A DNA stretch of 64,000 nucleotides from Tricholomella constricta (Eukaryota; Basidiomycota; Agaricomycetes; Agaricales; Lyophyllaceae): contig JAACJP010000003.1 in NCBI GenBank assembly GCA_013368375.1, positions 806,001 through 870,000 of the forward strand, given 5' to 3'. The notes beneath the pieces are model-generated. The model made no database searches and was not told the DNA's origin. It saw only the letters and a list, made by a program, of their open reading frames with translations. A program made the position numbers and the translations under genes. Positions 13,264 to 25,527 of this stretch are shown piece after piece (position 1 is the stretch's first letter; each line of letters begins with the position of its first letter).

Positions 13264-15724
13264 ATGGCCCTTGTCCAGGATGATGCAAACCCATATCTCA
13301 AGGCATCCTCCGCCGTCGCTGTCACTCAGCGGGAGCACGATGTGATCAAACGCAGCTCCTCGGAATCCATGTCCAAGGAGGAGAAGTCGGAATACTCTGA
13401 CGACAAACATATCGCAGATCCGGAAATAAACTACCCCGTAGAAGAAGTCGAGGAGCGCAACTTTCTCTATGCTAGAATTCGACCTTTCATCTTGCCAGCT
13501 CTTGCTTTAGCGATTTTGGGATGGTGGATAAGTTCAACGGTACTTAAAGCGACACGACATCGATGGTGCGTATCATTTTCCGGTGCAGGGCAGATTGACA
13601 ACTGGTAGCACTACACAGGATTATTCAGACGCTCTTCGCCTGGTCCTTCATCGCGTGAGTGCGTATATACGACTAAGGATCGCCCCACGTGCCAAGCTTT
13701 GCTCTTTTAAGCATCATAGCCTTCCGTTATCTTTCAAACTCTTTAGTCACACGACCAATCGAGGCCGTGTGGAATCCACTCGTACAGCGTCCTTGGTACA
13801 ACCTACCGTATCCCGTACGTTTGACCATCGGTTGGCTATGTCTCCTCGCCATTGTTTTTGGTTCTGCTTTCGGCTTCCCACTCCACGATGTCAGGTTCTC
13901 TTATTTTACGTTTTCATTCAGTTATGCTTAACCATTCCTGATATAGGGAGCAACGTATGGTGATCGTGCAATTTCAGTCCTGGGACTCGCCGTCTTCCAA
14001 TTTTGCTTCTTTCTGTCGTCTTCCAGCCGGAAAGAGATACCTTGGTCCGTCTCCTTGATAATCATCACAAAATATGATATTTATCTACTTCTCAAGGCCT
14101 ACCGTCGTCGTCGGTCTTTTCCTCCAGCAAGCAATCGCCCTGTTCGTCCTCAAATCGAAGGCTGGCTTTGATATCTTCAGATGGATTGCAACTCTTGCAA
14201 GTGATTTTTTGAGACAAGGAGAAGCTGGTGCAGGATTCTTCTTCGACGCTGAGATCATCGCGAAACACTGGTTTTTTGTTAACACGGCTAGTTGCAATTT
14301 CACGATACCCAGGCTATCCATGGTTAACATTCAGCATCTGCATCTAGCTTGCCTCTATCATTTTCTTCATTGCTTGCGTGCAAATGATGTACTATGTCGG
14401 CATGATGCAATGGTTCATCAAGCACTTGTGAGTTGCGCTTAGTCTCGAGCTTCGGCCGGTTAAATGACAATTTAATTTAAGCGCATGGCTCTTCTTCAAG
14501 CTCATGAACGTCTCTGGGGCCGAAGCAGTCGTCGCCGCAGCTTCGCCGTGGATTGGGCAAGGTCAGTCAGTGCCATACGAGAATAACAAGTCTGTTGATA
14601 CCCGAAATAGGAGAGTCTGCTTGCCTTGTCCGTCCTTATGTCGATCGTGAGTGGGCTCTTCACGAAGGTCCATGCAATAGCTGACCCAACTACTTGATAG
14701 TGATGACCGAATCTGAGCTTCGTGAGTTTCGTATGCATGATTCATCCCTCTCATTTCAGTGACCCCCCGAATCAAGATGTTACAATGACATCTGGATTCT
14801 CCACGATCGCCGGCTCCGTTCTTGTCGCATACATTAACCTGGGTGTCCCACCCCAGAATCTTATCACGTCCTCCGTCATGAGTATTCCGGCCTCTATCGC
14901 AATTAGCAAAATGCGCTTCCCGGAAACTGAAGAGCCTGTCACACGCGGACGTGTTACCGTTGACCGTGGCGAGTCGAAAGAACGCGAACCGGTATGTCTC
15001 ATTTTGGAATCAGGTTCATGCACTCACGTCTTGGCTCCAAAGGCAAATGCGCTTCATGCCTTTAGCCAAGGTGCTGTGTTCGGACTCATCGTTGCAGGTC
15101 AGATTCTGTAAGCATAACATTTTACTCAAGGGTTCCGGGTCTTACGCTTTCTCCTAGCACCAATGTCTTGACTGTCTTGTCTCTTGTTGCAACGTTCGTA
15201 AATCACTGAAAACGAATGATATATAACCAACCTGATATTTTGACCAAAGGATCAACGGCCTCCTCACTTGGATTGGACGTGGTTTCGGTATTCACCACCT
15301 TACCCTGGAGCTCATTATTGGCTACATATTCTATCCGATCACCTTCTTCTTGAGTGTCCCTCGCGCAGAGATTCTGCGAGTCTCCCAGCTCTTCGCCACT
15401 AAACTCATCGCCAACGAGTTCGCAGCCTACATCAAACTGCAAACTATCATGACATCGGAATTCCCTCTATCTCCTCGCGCTTATACCATCGCATCCTATG
15501 GCCTGTGTGGTTTCGCCAACCTTGGATCTCTGGGTATCCAAATCGGCGTGCTTGGTGCCCTTGCGCCATCCCGAGGTAAAATTATCGCCCAGATCGCCCT
15601 TTCTGCAATGATTTGTGGATTCATGTCAACGCTCCAGACAGCCGGCATTGTGTACGTTTTCATCCGAGAATTTTTTGCTTGCGACGATCTCTGAGTGCTT
15701 ATCTTCAGGGGCATGTTGGTCTGA
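13264..15724 (+). CDS. Concentrative nucleoside transporter (CNT/SLC28 family)
   Basis: Starts [20 protein letters not shown] with an acidic cytosolic N-terminus, then [19 protein letters not shown] as first membrane helix. Following exons carry [66 protein letters not shown] and [20 protein letters not shown], the substrate and cation-binding core of CNT proteins. The C-terminal part has [15 protein letters not shown] and [18 protein letters not shown]. The gene ends in a tiny exon coding GMLV at 15709-15724. CNTs couple nucleoside uptake to a sodium or proton gradient across the plasma membrane. At least nine short introns interrupt the gene. The family call is firm; substrate preference is unknown. 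Confidence 0.93.
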
Positions 15725-15929
15725 ATGGATCTGATTTGCATGTGTAATGCATTTTCTGTCCATGCTTGCTTGTGGTATACCAGCCTTTATAATGAGTAAA
15801 TGGGAATTTTTTGGAGGAAGTAACAAGATATGAATGAACCCTGCCCACGGAAATACTAAGGATGATTAACAAGCAAGGCAATGTGGATCACGGGCGGATA
15901 TAAGTATGGTACAGGTCCCCTTCTAATGT

Positions 15930-17382
15930 TTACACCTTCAAAGCCTTGATTGTCTTCCCAGAAGCAATGGCCAGCCATTCCCCTGTGATCGTCGAGTGCC
16001 CAGTGTTCATGGTCATACCTTGTATTTGAGGCGACCATGCGAGGTTGGTGATTTGACTTGGCGCCGTGTAAGCCATGATAGGTTCTGTGATTATTCGCTT
16101 CTTCGCGTCAGGACGTGGGGAGTTGAGTCTGGAACTGGCGCTCCGTGGTGACGCAGCTCCTTGATTGGTATTATTGAAACTGGCAAGATCCCACAAAAGG
16201 AGTTGACAATCGTCACCTAGAAAGCTAGTCAGTCGTATGGAAAGATGGCTTAACAATGACCTTGGCTCCTACTAGCGGTGGCAAGTAATGGGTGTTCGGC
16301 TGATCCCCAACCAAACGCATTTATCTGCGCATGGTGTCCCCTTAGTTCCATGACAGGTTGTCCAGGACTTCGCATATCGAGGATCTGAACATCATTGCCG
16401 TCCATGTGGAAGGTTGACATGTAATTTGAATCGGAGGGGTTGAATGCGATCCTTAGAAGGGGGGACGTTGGTGGCCGTGCAGATGCTGAGGGAGATGAAG
16501 AAGGTGGGGGAACATTCTTGGGAGCTGGAGTTTCGTAGAGAATGGTAGAGTGTTCTAAGCTTCGGAGGTCAAAGGCTCGCAGGCTCCCATCCGCTCCGAC
16601 AGACACAAAGATATCGGTGGATCCTGGAAGCCAGGCAACGTCGTAAACTTCTCGGTCGTGCGCAATTAGCTGTGTGATGGCCGTCGATGTCTCGATGTTC
16701 CACACTGTACATGTTGTGTCGATAGATGATGTGACGATGAGGCTTGGGGCTTTCTCGTTCCATGAAAAGTTGGTCAATGGGGCACCTGTGGATTGCGTTT
16801 GGACCTTGGATTGCTTCGAACAGAGGCATTCCCTTAGATGTGAAATGTACGTTGACACAGAAGACTCACCCCTGAAAGTGCAGTCTTCATCGTGAGGGTG
16901 TGCCCCGAAGTACTCGGCTGTCTGGCCACATAATTTGAGACGGGAGTGGCAACATCACTATTATACTCGTAAACCCGAAGTGCATCTCCTGTGGTAGCAA
17001 GTAGCTCCGTCGAAGATGAGTTCTGCGCCCACCCATGGGTAGAAGCTGGCTGCCACTGAAGACTCGTTGCTGGATACCCATGCGCCGTCTCGCACAGCGT
17101 CACAAAGTCAGGATAATCCGTGAAATCATCCTCTACGAGGACTCTTTCATCTTGGAGGCCGACTATCGCGATGCGATTGTTGTAGTTTTCGGTGAAAGAG
17201 GCGATACCGAGGCGGAAAGCTGATCGAGGGCGTAGCTGTAAGCCAGGTGCAGCGGATTTGCACCAGTCCAGACTATGAACGGGCCCTTGAAGGGAGGTAA
17301 ACCATAAGAACGGCCAGCAGCAGAGCTATGTAGAATGCTCACACGGGGCTTCATACTGGAGGAGCGTAGTCTGGCCCGCCAT
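15930..17382 (-). CDS. WD40 adaptor of the WDR68/DCAF7 family
   Basis: The start at 17382 gives MAGQTTLLQYEAP; an intron beginning GTGAGC and ending at AAG restores the family block YEAPWPVHSLDW. It is followed by FRLGIASFTENYNNRIAIVG and LCETAHGYPATSLQW, as in WDR68. WD repeats follow: LATTGDALRVYEY, LTNFSWNEKAPSLIVTSSID, TCTVWNIET, VYDVAWLPGSTDIFVSVGAD and GSLRAFDLRS; then GNDVQILDMRSPG and the final exon with DDCQLLLWDL. These proteins are scaffolds for DYRK-type kinases and cullin ligases. A Pro/Ser insertion (about residues 230-250) and a Ser/Arg insertion in the last repeats lengthen loops. The 5' AAG acceptor is unusual but the fit with the family is exact. Confidence 0.9.
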
Positions 17383-17523
17383 AATGGTGGTCAAGCAAAA
17401 CTTGACCCAAATCAGGAACGTTCATCATAATCATCGATCGAAATTTAGACTCGTACTCGACCATTAATTATAAACAGTCTAGACTCTACAGCCACGGGTT
17501 GAATATCTCAATCATTACTTCCG

Positions 17524-20370
17524 TCATGCATCCCCAGAGCCTCCTGCAGTGTAAATCTTCCCAACGTTCCTTTCGTGTTCATACAAGGGAGGTAAATCAG
17601 GCACATCCATTCGAAAGATATATTTCTTAATGTTGTGAGGAAGAGCCTTGAGTTGATGTGAGGCATGGATGTGAGTTGGTACGCTGAATACTGCGAGAAT
17701 CTTGTAAGCATCAATGACGGAGGAACTTTGCAGGGAGACCGAAAAAACCTTGGTCAAGTTCCTCGAGGGACAAGGCCTTCGTTTCCGGCACAAAGAGCAG
17801 TACAGCCAAGAAGCCGAAGATGCTAACACGATATAATCAGGACAGGTTATAATATTTGATTTCAAAGAAGCTCACTTCCAAGCGGCATACCAACTAAAGG
17901 CACCTGAGATTTATCGTCAGCATTCGTGTCGGACATTTGCTATATAAATCGAGTTTACCTTGGGGTCTAAAAGCACCTAGCAAACGAGGGAAAGTAATGG
18001 CAATAACAAAATTGCTATAAAGCCTGTCAGTTGAGCAACGCGGTCTCACTATACGAACTCACAAGAACCACAGAGTAGCGGTCGCAAAACTCATCCCTGA
18101 AGGGAAAAGGAAGGGTCAATCCTTACGTCAACGTCCGACGACGGACTCCATACCAATATCGCGAACATAGAGAGGGAATGCCTCTGCGGAGTACTGTGTC
18201 AAGGAGGTCAATGTTTGAAGTAGGAAACTTTTCAATTGCGTACAGTGAATGGGACAGGACCCTCGCCGGGCGAATATGCCATTCCAAAGAGGTATATTCC
18301 TAATGCTACGACAGCGATGCGGGCCTTGCTGTCCTCAGGTATCCAGCTGTGTTGGATGGTGATTTAGTACTTCGAGAGTCAAACAATACTCATAACTTAC
18401 AAGGCAAACCCGGTTATCAGTAAGAATGTCGCCATGAATGGAAACGTTGTTAAAAGAAGATTGCGGCGGCCGAAAGTATCGATGGTGTAGAATGCCGGGA
18501 ATGCAAAAACGAAGTTCACTGCACCGAAACCAAATGATGCAAGTAGGGCTTGAATTTCGGTGAAGTTGGCTTCGACGAAGATATTTGACTAACAGCAAAG
18601 CATTGGCAGGAATCCCTGAGGTCATCGAAACTAGATACGTACCGAGTAGTAAGCAATGACGTTCACTCCGCAGCTATGCGCAGGCAGTGGGTGAAGACAG
18701 TAATCACGATCTTTGAGGAAAACTTACAATTGTTGCCTAATGTTACGGTGTAAGGTCAGACATGACCTCGATCAACAGTATAAAAACACGCACATGAACA
18801 TGACAATGAAAGACGCCAACGTGGCACGTCGATTACGAGGAACCGTGAATAGCTCAAAGAAGTGGAACCGGCCTCTCTGGATTTCCTTCTCCGCCTCCAG
18901 CAAGACATGGATATCTTAAGAAGAGGGGGTGAGATAACAGGAAATGGCTTTGACCATGGGTCTTCTCACAGTAAAGATCGCGCGCAGCTTGAATAGGCGC
19001 ATTACGGAGTCTCGCGAGTGATTCGTATGCCTTATCATATCGGCCCTTCGATACATACCATCTCGGAGACTCCGGGCAAAAGAACACCTGGGCCACGATA
19101 AACAATGCTGGAATACCAGCCTATGAGGTTGATAAACAACCGTGTATGGACAAACATGACGTGCGGCTCACGCTGCTGAGCATTAATCGCCAATTCAGTC
19201 CAGTGATATGGGGCTTATCGGGCACCTTGAAGAAAGCCACGTCTGCCACGAATCCGAGCATAATGCCAAAAGCAGTCCACATCTGCCTTGAAGGGGCCAA
19301 TTGAGGATCGTACTTACTAAGTTACAGGGTACCGATAGACCTACCACATCATAACCAGTGCGCCTCTAATGGCTGGTGGGGCGCCTGGGTATTTAGTGTC
19401 AGTAGAACAGTAGAAGGAGCACATTTTTAAAGGACTTGATTAACATTCAGCTGCATAAACCGGAACTGTTGAACTCTTGGGTCCGATTCCTAGACCAAGG
19501 AAGAATCGCGCCACAAATAGATGCTGCCATGAATTCGTGAGGCCCTGCCAAATGCAAGTGAGGAAGGATAGCGCGGCTGTGATGAATATAGTCCCTCGGC
19601 GTCCGAACGCCTTGTTGAGCTACGAAAATAAAACTTGTGAGCATGTAATTTATGGTCATGCTGTGTGATCTCACAGGTTCCGTTAGCCAACAGCCAAGCA
19701 CGGCACAGCAGAGCTACAATTTAATCAGTCGGATAGACAGATACCAGGAGTGATACGCACATAGGGAGCCGAGTTCACTAGACCCAGCAACCATTGATTG
19801 CGGCCTTGGTCCCGAGACGTAGACTTGGGATCGATGCCAAATTGAGACGCAAAGAAGAGGTTGGCGCCGTTGATAACAGACTCGTCCATCTACGACATAG
19901 AATTCAATTTTCACAGATATCAAAGGCATCTGACATTACACGCACCCCTTGTACAGCAGCAGCGACTGGAAGCAGTTCAGTATTTGAGCTCGCGCCGTAA
20001 CCCCACTTGTAAACGCACCAGAGCACAGTATGACCAGATAATACAGCATCCTAGGCTGACTCCATTTATGGGTGATCTCATGCCGTAGCGCCTCCTTGTC
20101 CTCGTCGGTCAGGAGAGGAAGGGAATCGAATGCAAGAGGGTCCTGGGCTACAAGGGCGCCCTTTTGAAAGAGCTCCGACAGATATCCAAGGTTGTGAGAC
20201 TTCGCGAATCGTTCGCCATCTGCGATGAGTTTTGCTTGGGATAGGCCGAGGAGAGGGTTAGCTAGTTTCGCATTGATGTTCTCCGTTGAACGATATGGAG
20301 TCTTTTCTGAGAAAGAACTCTCGAATTCGGTCTTCTGGACGTGCTCTTTTTCGCTAGGAGCTGACGCCAT
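17524..20370 (-). CDS. MFS sugar transporter
   Basis: The start at 20370 gives [20 protein letters not shown], a long hydrophilic N-terminus, then the first membrane exon. Many small exons follow, with [124 protein letters not shown] and [17 protein letters not shown]. The R-FLG-GIGP, PESPRWY and PETK signatures place it in the sugar porter group, plasma-membrane transporters of hexoses, polyols or related compounds. The acidic tail after PETK is longer than usual (about 60 residues). Substrate cannot be told from sequence. Confidence 0.88.
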
Positions 20371-21119
20371 GAGATTAAATGGGCGATGAAAGAGACATCT
20401 AAATCGTCAGCCGCGTTATATATGCGTATTGCTTGGTTCGGTCCGTTGGATCACCTTGTACAAGCGGTGTCGAGTAATGCCGCTGGGAGTCGGCATGCGT
20501 CTTCTGGTGACGTCAAGGAACAAAATGAACCACACCTTGGAGACTCCACAACTCCGAAGTTGTCGCCGACGTGGAAGAAGAGCATATCTATCCTTGCCAG
20601 AGCTAACTAAACTCAACGACGCCAACATCGGAGACACGACAAAATAAAACAGTTTGGAAGAAAGTGGAATTCAATTTCAATCAGCAAGGGGAAACCTACT
20701 GTTTGTACCCCTTTTACCGAGAAAGACAGCCAGCCGTCCATGGAGCGCATAGCCATCGCTTACCGACTAGAACGGAGCAGAAGTAGCGTTCACCGGTCAC
20801 GACATGCTTTCTACTAATCACGGCGTCCATTAACGCCGACAGAGCCTGTAACGAACGACCCAGCGTCCGAATGGAGGAGGAATAAGATCCGCCCAAGTTG
20901 AAGTACGCCTTTATTCGCTTGCTTGTTAAGAAGGACTGAGCAGTTCCTGATCACATGAGACGGATTTGGAGCCACAGTACGACATGGTGTAGTATTGCGA
21001 TCATTCCGACGCCCTTGGAGGACGACGGCAGAGTTGCGTGGTTGAAGATTCAAAGACATAACAGAACTAGGGCTGTTTTTCGATGTTCGAAGTCCAAGAG
21101 CCGAGTACTTGAGTCCCGA
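20371..21119. other. intergenic between sugar transporter and direct repeat
   Basis: This interval holds the upstream region of the sugar transporter (minus strand) and no recognisable gene. Short ORFs on both strands lack family motifs. Confidence 0.45.
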
Positions 21120-21249
21120 GTCTGCCTAGTAAAGCCTGAGTTGAAGGTTGGGTCAAAGCAGTTGCACTAGTAGTAGCGCCAGTGTCCGCCAGGTCACGAA
21201 ATCACGCGACTGATACGACGCGTCGCGACTCCCCACTCCTCAAGAGTCC
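21120..21249 (+). repeat. Direct repeat copy A flanking the HNH gene
   Basis: The segment opens GCCTAGTAAAGCCTGAGTTG, continues with CAAAGCAGTTGCA, GCCAGTGTCCG and GACGCGTCGCG, and ends CCACTCCTCAAGAGTCC. The same blocks in the same order occur at 22631-22821. This copy is shorter through internal gaps. Its right end overlaps the last codons and stop (21240-21242) of the HNH gene. Confidence 0.85.
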
Positions 21250-22617
21250 ATATCATCATGTGGTGCCGTAATCTCACCACAGGACGAGATAGATTTCTCA
21301 AGCCAGATTCTCACATCCTCGTTGTGAACTTCTTCTGGCTCTGAGAGCTCTTCCTCGTCATCCTCGTCATCCTCCAGTCTGTAATCTATCCCACCACCCT
21401 TCATAGAATTTGCAATAGATGTAACGTAGTGCATCTCGAGGAAACTGGAATGTGGAGGGGGGAAGAGTATATCTGCGCCGTTCCATGGCGCCTTGACTTC
21501 AATACCTTGGAGTTTGGCGGTGTCAGGATGGAATGAGAATATTTCGTGCATCTGCTTCAAGGAAAATTAGAGATTGGATTGCAGGGTAAGGGAAGGCTGC
21601 CTTTTACTTGTGGATGAATTGCGAAGCGAAAATTTTCATAATCCTGATGATGCTGCAAGCATAACAAAATCCCATTCTCCAAAGAGTTAATTCGCCTGGA
21701 ATCCTTCCCCGTCCTAGTGGTTGGACTCGCGAGTGGATTTTCGGCGTTGGCAGGATCGGTATAAGGATCACTGACAAGCGTCGAAAATTTTTTGATATCC
21801 CACTTTTTCATTGAAACATAAGGTGAAGGAACCAGGACAGCGAAGACGTAGCAGCTCACTAGTTTCTGATATGCAAAATCCACTATGTGGGAGCCTTCGT
21901 AGCGATTGGAGTGGTCGCGGTACTTAAAAATCTCCTGGATCCCAGCTGCCAGACAAACTGCGCACCCCTTATCTCTGCGAACAAGTCTCATCTTGAAGCC
22001 CTGGCTATCATTAGAGGTATCCTAGGGCGAGGCGAATTAGGAATAATACAGGGAAGTGAAGGTAAAATCGTACCCTGTTCGATCGATCGCTGACTACGGA
22101 CCCTCCGCAGGAACGCTTCGCTTTCTTGGCTGCAGGTTCCGAAAATGATGGATTGGCTGCCTCGGGGTGGGAATCGAAGAATGTGGTAATGACACGTAGA
22201 GCAATCATGTCGCCCTTGACAGAAGGGTCTTCAGAGAGGTCAGCATCGGGAGGTCGAGTTAAGGTAAACTTGCGGATAAGATAGTTCCCGGCAGTAATAT
22301 TTCCTTGAGAAGATCGGTCCAGCAGAGTAGCATCTAAGGGACGACGTTCGTTGTCGAGCTTTTGGAGCTTATAATCACCGCTAACGCTCATCACCATGAC
22401 ATCCAGGATCTTGAAAAAGTCTGCAGTCGACCTTTGACCCTCCAGTGAGGAGCCGTCTGTCGGGATGAATGTCAACATTGAGTATCACCATATCGACGGA
22501 CATACACAGTAAGAAGACGGGGTCTCGGATCCCCGACTGAGGAATGGCAAACAGATTTATATCTCGCTCATTGAGGAGCGGTGGATGAGATACTTTCACC
22601 AGAGTAGGGAGCGACAT
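21240..22617 (-). CDS. HNH nuclease-domain protein
   Basis: The start at 22617 gives MSLPTLVKVSHPP; the middle exon carries DGSSLEGQRSTADFF, GNITAGNYLIRKFTLT and a basic AAKKAKR patch. The HNH core follows: LVRRDKGCAVCLAAG (C-x2-C), EGSHIVDFAY with the metal-pair histidine, and the closing block NGILLCLQHHQDYENFRFAI. This is the HNH_2-like arrangement common in uncharacterised Agaricomycete proteins. The C-terminal exon is acidic (DDEDDEEELSEPEE). Biochemical activity in fungi is unknown. Direct repeats lie at both ends: copy A overlaps the stop, and copy B begins 14 bp upstream of the ATG. Confidence 0.8.
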
Positions 22618-22630
22618 GGTTGAACGAAAA

Positions 22631-22821
22631 GTCCGCCTAGTAAAGCCTGAGTTGAAAGTTGGATCAAAGCAGTTGCAAGGCTATGTCGGTAGTAGTAGTA
22701 GTGCCAGTGTCCGGCAACGCCACCACTGTGACATTCGAAGTGAGCACGGATCACGTCACGAGAGTCACGTGACTGACACGACGCGTCGCGAGTCACAACG
22801 GACCCCACTCCTCAAGAGTCC
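22631..22821 (+). repeat. Direct repeat copy B upstream of the HNH gene
   Basis: Same ordered blocks as 21120-21249, with three extra internal stretches (after GTTGCA, after GTGTCCGG and after GTCGCGAGTCAC). It lies in the promoter-proximal region of the HNH gene and includes CACGTGACTG and a short TAG triplet run. Confidence 0.85.
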
Positions 22822-23357
22822 TACAAGCATTCTCGATTGTGCGAAAGGCTAGAAGCTACGACATTCACCTTACACCATCTCTGACTTGTCTATGACTGTG
22901 TTGATTTCCATGTAACCTTATCAGTGCATCACAGCAACAAGTTCACCAAGAATTGGCATATAAAATGCAAGGGCGGCGATATCATACAACAAAGTGCAAA
23001 GTGTGACTAAGTTGTCAAATGTCTTTTTGTATATACAGGCACGAGCTAAGGTAAAGCATGGTTCTGTATCAGCACTCAAGCAGTACAATGGAGGCGTAGT
23101 TTGACCGAAGAGAGGGCAGAGCGAAGTCGATGAGATGAAAGCGCAGCAAGGTGTATGACATTGGACATGTCGAGAGGTGTCGCCATAGATGGTGTGGATA
23201 GGATGAGGTCGAATGACTTCGGATAGGATAGTGAATCATCGGATAAATTAAGATCGCGAGTCGAGTCGTTTCTGATTGTGATAGCTGCAGGGCCGTCGTG
23301 CTTCGGGGGTCGACATATCAAAGCTGGACGAAATAAAAGTATGGAAAAGAATCAAAA
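22822..23357. other. intergenic or 3' region, nothing firm
   Basis: One 81-codon minus-strand ORF (23076-23321) is open but has no recognised family. It may be a further 3' exon of the gene starting at 24146. No other structure is evident. Confidence 0.35.
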
Positions 23358-24146
23358 TCAGCAACAAGAACAAAGCGCAAGAAGTCGTCGACGGCGAGCA
23401 AGAACATGGGTTTGACGCGGAGCGAAGCGACATTCGATCTGTTTTGGGTTATCGGGCGGTAGGTGCGTTAGTCGTTTTCGACCATCGAGATAGCGCCGCA
23501 TTGTTCGCAGAAACTCCACATTGTCCTCTGGCCGTTGAGTCCTGCGGCACAAGCAACACGTAGTTTAGGGACTTGAGAGCAGCCAGTGCTGCGATGAGTG
23601 AGAGAAGAGGGGGAAGGGTGTCAAAAGATAATTAATGAATGCGGAATGACCGCTACAAGTCCGAACCTACCCATGGTGCGCGAATGAGCTGGAAGGTTGT
23701 AGCAGACCGATTGGTGGCGTCGTAGGAGATTGAGTGGCGTAGTGAGCATAATTATGGGAATTCAGGTTGACAGAGCCCTCGGAGTTAAAGAATGGCAAAG
23801 GGTAGAGGTCGAACGTCGGGTAAGCCGCTATATGCTGTCCTTCAGCTGATACTAGTAAAAATCGAAGGTGAGAATACACACGAGAGTTGGTGAGAGGTGA
23901 GTTGGAGCCATTTGACGAGATTGAGCTGACGTTCGACGGCAGACGAGTGTGGTGAAGTCCGGGGTACAGGGGTTCAGCATCACACATCAGCACATCATCA
24001 TCAGAGTCAACGTTTGGGAAAGGAATTAATTTGAGTTGTTTCGCGTTCTGGTAGGCGCTCAGCAGTGGACGAGCGGAGGAAAGTAAGAAACATACACTGG
24101 GCACCGCATCGTCAGATTCGAGGTCAAATTTTCTTTTGGCAGCCAT
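23358..24146 (-). CDS. Hypothetical protein (short, multi-exon)
   Basis: The ATG at 24146 opens MAAKRKFDLESDDAVP with a basic KRK motif near the N-terminus. Splicing to the next exon gives NAKQLKLIPFPNVDSDDDV, then a Ser/Asn-rich stretch (SSISSNGSNSPLTNS). A third exon has FDLYPLPFFNSEG and a Thr/Pro-rich tail. A fourth exon from about 23548 continues in one of two frames, ending either near 23470 (MWSFCEQCGAISMVEND) or at 23358 in a basic tail. The second intron also could not be fixed. I recognise no domain. The N-terminus suggests a small nuclear protein, which is inference. Confidence 0.5.
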
Positions 24147-24565
24147 GGTCGTAGGTGTGGTATATAGGGGAGGGAGGACCCAGGTAAACGTAGGGGGATG
24201 AGGAAGTTGAGAGAGAAACGGGGTCTTCTGGAGGGAACTTATACGTTGGACTGTTTACTGTTATTTATTCTGTCACTGTGAGAAATGGTGATTTTTGTTG
24301 ATCCTCACTTGAAGTAAACAGGTCTGCCGATCGTTGCCGGCGGATCCTGATTGGCTTGAATGTTGTAAAGTTTAAGCACCCCAGATTTTCGCGAGATTTT
24401 AAACCCATTTAGGTATTCCGCGGACCCGCCGGTCACAACGCACATTTCTGTCTCACATCAATCGCGTTGGGAATGATCGGGTTTGCATCAAAGGATCACG
24501 TGAACACCCCCTTCCACGTCGGCACAACGCAGGCTTGATCTACTTCGTCACTGCCAACGACGACA

Positions 24566-25342
24566 ATGGTCGCTGTCAACGTCGGGCTCCCGGTCTTTCT
24601 TGACCCAGTCATCTCATATCTCGCCGATACCCTTCCGCCACCCCTCTACTCCTTCCTCATCAACGCTTTGTCTCATTGCCTTGCATTGCTCAGTGCACTC
24701 TTCACACTCGCCACCTCTCTCATTTCATCAAATCCACTTGAATGGGACGCTCAAAAACTTCTTCCCCCTCTTATCACTCTTTTCGCGGCGTACTTCGCTC
24801 TCGTCAGCTTCTATCGTTCAACAACGTGGATGCTTCGAACCAGCGTCTTCTTCGTCAAGTGGGGTACCATTTTCGGTGCCTTCATCGCCGGTATCGGATG
24901 GATCATGGGCAACGCAAATGGCAACGGCAATGGAGTGGGGAGTTACGGTGTTATGTCAGGTTTTGGAAGCATCCTTCTTGACTTGATCAATGGCAAAGGG
25001 CAGAACGCAGCTGGAGGCACACGATCACGCCCGCGCTCGCAACAATCACGTTCGCGAAGTTCAGAGAAAAGAAAGCCGAAGCCCTGGGAACCGTTTGAGC
25101 GTCATCGCGAGTGGCAGTACCAGGAGAATCAGGGAGATGTGGATGGTGCTGATGCTCAACAAGTTATCCGCAATATCATCGGTACCGCTGGCAAAGTCGT
25201 GAAAGAAAGTGGGTGGTGGAGTGTAGTGAAAGGTGTCGTGGAAGGTGATTCGAAAGCTGACGCGGAGGATTCGTCAAGCACAGGCGGATCCTCTCGAAAA
25301 GCGCAGTCCAAGACGAAAGCAGGCGGTTCACGTTCTCGATAG
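24566..25342 (+). CDS. Apq12-like membrane protein
   Basis: An intronless 258-codon ORF that starts 420 bp from the divergent gene at 24146. It has hydrophobic segments around residues 30-55 (SFLINALSHCLALLSALFTL), 70-85 (LLPPLITLFAAYFALVSF) and 92-112 (VFFVKWGTIFGAFIAGIGW), then a Gly/Asn turn (GNANGNGNGVG) and a charged Arg/Ser tail ending KAGGSRSR. The layout of two or three N-terminal membrane helices, a WMLRT/VKWGT block and a basic tail fits the fungal Apq12-like group, which acts at the nuclear envelope and ER in nuclear-pore assembly and lipid homeostasis. The family assignment rests on layout and partial motifs only. Confidence 0.65.
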   Translation: MVAVNVGLPVFLDPVISYLADTLPPPLYSFLINALSHCLALLSALFTLATSLISSNPLEWDAQKLLPPLITLFAAYFALVSFYRSTTWMLRTSVFFVKWGTIFGAFIAGIGWIMGNANGNGNGVGSYGVMSGFGSILLDLINGKGQNAAGGTRSRPRSQQSRSRSSEKRKPKPWEPFERHREWQYQENQGDVDGADAQQVIRNIIGTAGKVVKESGWWSVVKGVVEGDSKADAEDSSSTGGSSRKAQSKTKAGGSRSR

Positions 25343-25527
25343 AAATCAGTTTTTGCAGTTTTTTCAGTGGTCTAATGGTTCCCTGTATTGATAGTAGCCT
25401 CCAATCTGTATATCTCAACCAACGCAATGCAGTGTTTTCGCAATGGTCTAGAATGAGTCCAAGTACACGATCCCTAGGAGGATACTTTCTTTGCCTCTTC
25501 GGGGTGATTCATACGATAGCTGAATGT

